DNA of 64,000 nucleotides from Moringa oleifera (taxonomy: Eukaryota > Streptophyta > Magnoliopsida > Brassicales > Moringaceae), in contig JAJFZO010000230.1 of the NCBI GenBank assembly GCA_021397835.1, forward strand, positions 3,094,001 through 3,158,000, given 5' to 3'. Both the position numbers and the translations under genes were made by a program. The stretch's first letter is position 1; the number at the start of each line of letters is the position of its first letter. Shown here one piece after another: positions 60,586 through 64,000 of the stretch. The notes under the pieces were generated by a model. That model saw only the letters and a program-made list of their open reading frames with translations. It was not told the origin of the DNA and did no database searches.

Positions 60586-61668
60586 TTTTATGCTTCACTA
60601 CTGCAATTTTGATCCGGGCTTATCTCTTCTAGTTTGTGTGGGTAATACAGATTGTTTTGTGCAGCAGCCTATCTCGTCACACTTTAGGTCTCTTTTTGAC
60701 CTTATCATAGAGTGAAGACTTAAAGCTAATCGGTGGATAGGTTATTGTTCCATTTTCTTCAAGATTCTGGCTGTGTAGTTCTTTTGTTGATAGAGTTACA
60801 TTCTCAAGCTTCTGTATACCTGAAAGTTCTGTACGCAAAGGTCGGGGCATTTTGCGACAATGCTTTCCTGTTCCCATATTTGATCTTATTTCGGGTCTAT
60901 CTCAAATTATGTTTAATGTTATACCCTGACTTTTCTGCCCACTTTTTGGAATTTCTTATTATTTCACCAAATTAATGTGGAGCTTACCTATGATAGAAAT
61001 GACTGCTGCAGATGCATTTGATTTGATTTGAGAATTTTTTTTTTTTCAATTCATTTCATTCTGTACTGACATTTCATTAATTTTGTTTGATTGAAAGTGT
61101 AAAGTTAAATCAAAATGGAACTCACTCAAATATGTTAAACTTTTAAATTTTTTATTAGTAAATTTATCAAATAAAAGTAAGTTAAACTCGGCATTTCACC
61201 GTTAAGAGAATCCAACAGTTTATCTTTCCTTCTATCTCTTTATTTAATAATTTATTTTTTAAGGTCTCTCAACATTTGATAGCAAACTTATGTGCTTTCT
61301 TAAGTGCATTTAACTTTTAATTATTATTTTCAATAATTCACATTAGAAACTGAATAATATAATGTGAGTGAATTATCAAAAATACCATGGTAATCTCATT
61401 CCCTAGTGCCATTTTGTCCAGTGGAACCTTCTCTCTCTCCTGCAGGGCAAAAGATAGCCGTTGTAATTGAGAGTTACATTCTGATGGCTAACGGTCACCT
61501 TTTCAAAAAATTGAAATCAAAACCCCTCCGAGAGAAAATCTTGGGTGTTAGCATTCATAACAAATTATAAAGCACTCTCTTTCTTTCTCTCCGAACCAAA
61601 AATCTCCTAATTCTACTCCCAGACAAAAATTATCTCCCTCTCTGTCCCTTTCTCTCCCCCTCCTCGCA
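60586..61668. other. TMEM18 3' flank and PS1 upstream region
   Basis: 60586-61000 likely includes the TMEM18 3' UTR. 61020-61400 is AT-rich. From 61420 a CT-rich leader precedes the PS1 ATG, with pyrimidine runs at 61570-61600 and 61630-61665. The intergenic gap is short, so the PS1 promoter must be compact or overlap the TMEM18 3' end. Confidence 0.55.
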
Positions 61669-64000
61669 ATGGCAGACAGGAAAGAAAAAAGGCCCGACGA
61701 GGAAGCAGAGAGGAAAATCCCTATGTTCACAGTAATAAAGAACAATGCAATTCTCAAGAACATATATGTCATCAGCGAACCGCCGCCGCCATCGAAGCCG
61801 GCGATCTCCGAGCCCGAATCACCAACTAAGGCGAAAAATGAGGAGAAGATAGATCAAGAAATGGAAGAGACCCTGACCGTTGGTCGACATCCTGATTGCA
61901 ACATCATGTTGACCCATCCAAGCATCAGCAGATTCCACCTCCAAATACTCATAAAGCCCTCGTTACAGGAGCTCTCTGTCATTGATTTGTCATCTGGTAA
62001 AGACTTTTTCTCTTTTATTCCTATGTGGTCACCCACTTGATTGAGTTTGTCTGGGTTTGTTGATCTTCAATAGTTCTTGGTCCTCAGTTTCTTGCATTTT
62101 GGGACTTCTGTTTTCAAAGTTTAATTGGGTTCTTGAGCCTTGAAATACTGACTTCTGTTTTCTGGTTTTCATTGGTTCTTTTGTTTGTTGCAGTACATGG
62201 GACGTGGGTTTCAGATAAGAGGATAGAACCAGGGGTTCGAGTGGAGTTGAAAGAGGATGATATCATAAGGCTTGGCGGCTCAACTAGGGTGTACAGGCTA
62301 CATTGGATTCCCTTGAGCCGCGCATATGATGTGGATAATCCCTTTGTGATACCCACGGACATGTCCATCTCAGAAGACAAAGAAGAGGAAAATGCAGCAC
62401 TTGAAGCAGCAAACAGTGTGCTTAAAGGAGAAAATACAGTTTTTGAAGCAGAAAATGCTGTGAAGACATATCAGGTTAGTTGAAATTTGCTTTTGATAGT
62501 AGAAATCTTCCGTGCCCATAACATGTTTGTTAGATTGTTGATGACAATGTTCCTTTTAGGGGTCAACTGTGGCACGATAATTCTTTGTCTACTGAAGTTT
62601 TGAAATGTAAAGATTGGGGTCAGAGGACAGCATTTGTTTGTATGAAATGAAAAGCCTAAAGGAAAGATACAGTAGTTAGTACTTGGAAAAGAACAATGAA
62701 CGTATCCTCCTGGAATTATTTGTCTGGCTTAAGCATGGTTGGACTGTTTATTCACTAGTTAGTACCTGATAAAGAACAATGAACACATCCGCCTGGAATT
62801 ATTTGTCTGGCTTAAACATGGTTGGACAGTTTAAACATTAGATAACTGTTTCTATTTCTGATTTTCATTTATTTGGTCGGGAAACGTACAGGATGACTAT
62901 GCCTGGTCTATTGACAAAGAATCTATTGACGAGAAACATTCTTTGGTTGTGGAAGCAAAAGAAGTGGAAACATGCCAGGTAAGAATTTATTGTCAAAGTA
63001 GCAATAGAAATGTAGATTGAAGATGTCTATCAAAAGGTTATTGTTCTAATCCTATTCCTTCTGGATTTGACAGGTCATACATGATCGGAATTCTGAGCTA
63101 GCTGAAAATGAAGAAACTCCATCACTTGACTTGGTTTTGGAGGGTATAGATTCCTTATTTGCTGATCAGAATTTAGAATTAGTTAGGAAGGAGGAGAACA
63201 CATCAGCACATTTAAAGCTCATTAATGATACAATCTTGGATGGAAAGAGGGATGATAATCCACCAAGAAACGAGCATGAAGTTAGGGAAATCTCAAGTCT
63301 CTTGTCAAGTCCCAAGGAGACCCGAAATCAGCAATTTGATGAGGATAAGCAAAGCTCACATGAGTTTGTCATCAAACATATATCTGAAAGAGAAAACAAA
63401 GAGAACTCTAGGAGAAGGAAGAAAAATTCTGGCCCATTGATGAGCTTGGATTCTTGTGGACCCATTGAAGAGGTGGTGGCCAGAGAAACTGAAAGCCAAA
63501 GGCCTTCTCAAGAATCAAGTGAATGCACAGAAGGTATATCAAGACTGTCAACTGGGCGTCTCATGATGAAATCTGCAAATTCATCTCTGCCCAATGTGGA
63601 GATTCCTTCAGAAATCAATGCTAGAAACATCTGCAAACAAAATAAGAACCAAGAGCCCCTCTTTTCCTTACAACAGACATCTGAAAGAGAAAATGCAGGG
63701 AGTATTGCAGCAAATCAAAAATTGAAGCTGCAAGTGGATGTGAACTATACCGGAAAACTTGAGGAAGAAGCTGGAAAGCAGAACCTATTAAAGGATGGCC
63801 AGGAAGAGATCAAAATCTGGAATTCCTTTTCTGCATCTCTGGCAGCAGAATCTGTGAACTCATGTTTGCCTGTTGTGGAAGTTCTTTCTGATATAACAGA
63901 AAATAAAGACAGCCAGACCCCACAGTCTCATGCCATAGCACCTGTACTGTCTGAAATAAATAACTCAGGATGCTCCTCATTAAAACTGGATAAAAGATCA
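61669..64000 (+). CDS. PS1: FHA-domain protein, PARALLEL SPINDLE 1 type (3' end outside window)
   Basis: Exons 61669-61996, 62194-62474, 62892-62978 and 63074 onward give 541 codons up to the window end with no stop. An FHA domain (about 20-140) shows TVGRHPDCNI with Arg73, the S-x2-R-x-H motif SISRFH (86/90), VHGTWV (110-115) and LKEDDIIRLGGSTRVYRL. The exon 1/2 junction falls inside this domain. The rest so far is acidic, low-complexity and repetitive (AALEAANSVLKGEN, SERENKEN, SERENAGS). Arabidopsis PS1 has this N-terminal FHA followed, at the C terminus, by a PINc-like domain, and its loss gives parallel meiosis II spindles and diploid pollen. The C-terminal domain is not in the window, so the name is inferred from FHA similarity and neighbours. 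Confidence 0.85.
62674..62833. repeat. Tandem duplication in PS1 intron 2
   Basis: A 77-base unit (AGTTAGTACTTGGAAAAGAA...GGACTGTTTA) at 62674-62750 is repeated at 62757-62833 with about eight substitutions, separated by 6 bases. It is intronic, old enough to have diverged, and well away from both splice sites. Confidence 0.85.

Overview
This is eudicot nuclear DNA. It is AT-rich, genes have spliced GT-AG introns, and most of the space between genes is decayed transposable elements. I recognise five host genes. A type I sucrose/H+ symporter (+, 4270-7030, 4 exons, 522 aa) lies at the left. A 14-exon EMB8/YheT-type alpha/beta hydrolase (-, 45574-24585, 585 aa) is spread over 21 kb. A single-exon GRAS transcription factor (+, 53221-54561, 446 aa) follows. 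Then come a TMEM18-family membrane protein (+, 57270-60585, 4 exons, 163 aa) and the first four exons of an FHA protein of the PARALLEL SPINDLE 1 type (+, 61669 to beyond the window end). From memory, Arabidopsis carries the hydrolase, TMEM18 and PS1 homologues next to each other on chromosome 1 (At1g34340, At1g34350, At1g34355), so the right half looks like a conserved block with a GRAS gene between hydrolase and TMEM18. I reconstructed all exons by hand from splice sites and reading-frame continuity.

Region by region. 1-4140: AT-rich sequence upstream of the sucrose transporter, no gene recognised. 4140-7030: sucrose transporter with a perfect 160-bp tandem duplication over its first splice donor and a GC-AG second intron. 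About 8.0-19.2 kb: a dead L1-type LINE (- strand) broken by a CACTA element (8570-13189), by an AT-rich repeat (about 13.35-13.85 kb), and near its 5' end by a Harbinger-type MITE (18420-19011, TAA target duplication). 19.2-24.6 kb: low-complexity intergenic sequence with a diverged tandem duplication. 24.6-45.6 kb: the hydrolase, whose introns hold a gag-only LTR element (29936-32972, AATAT target duplication), a second gypsy-type element that keeps only integrase (about 34.47-39.5 kb, itself broken by LINE copies), a copia-type gag remnant (about 42.63-43.72 kb) and LINE 3' fragments. 45.6-53.2 kb: intergenic, AT-rich, several short direct repeats. 53.2-64 kb: GRAS, TMEM18 and PS1, all on the + strand.

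The five genes are not an operon or pathway. The transporter moves sucrose across the plasma membrane, the hydrolase and TMEM18 homologue are membrane-anchored proteins of poorly defined role, GRAS is a regulator, and PS1 acts in meiotic spindle orientation. I saw no CRISPR array, rRNA, tRNA or defence system, and I do not claim a new biological system. The most unusual features are the duplicated splice donor in the transporter and the layered nests of element remnants.
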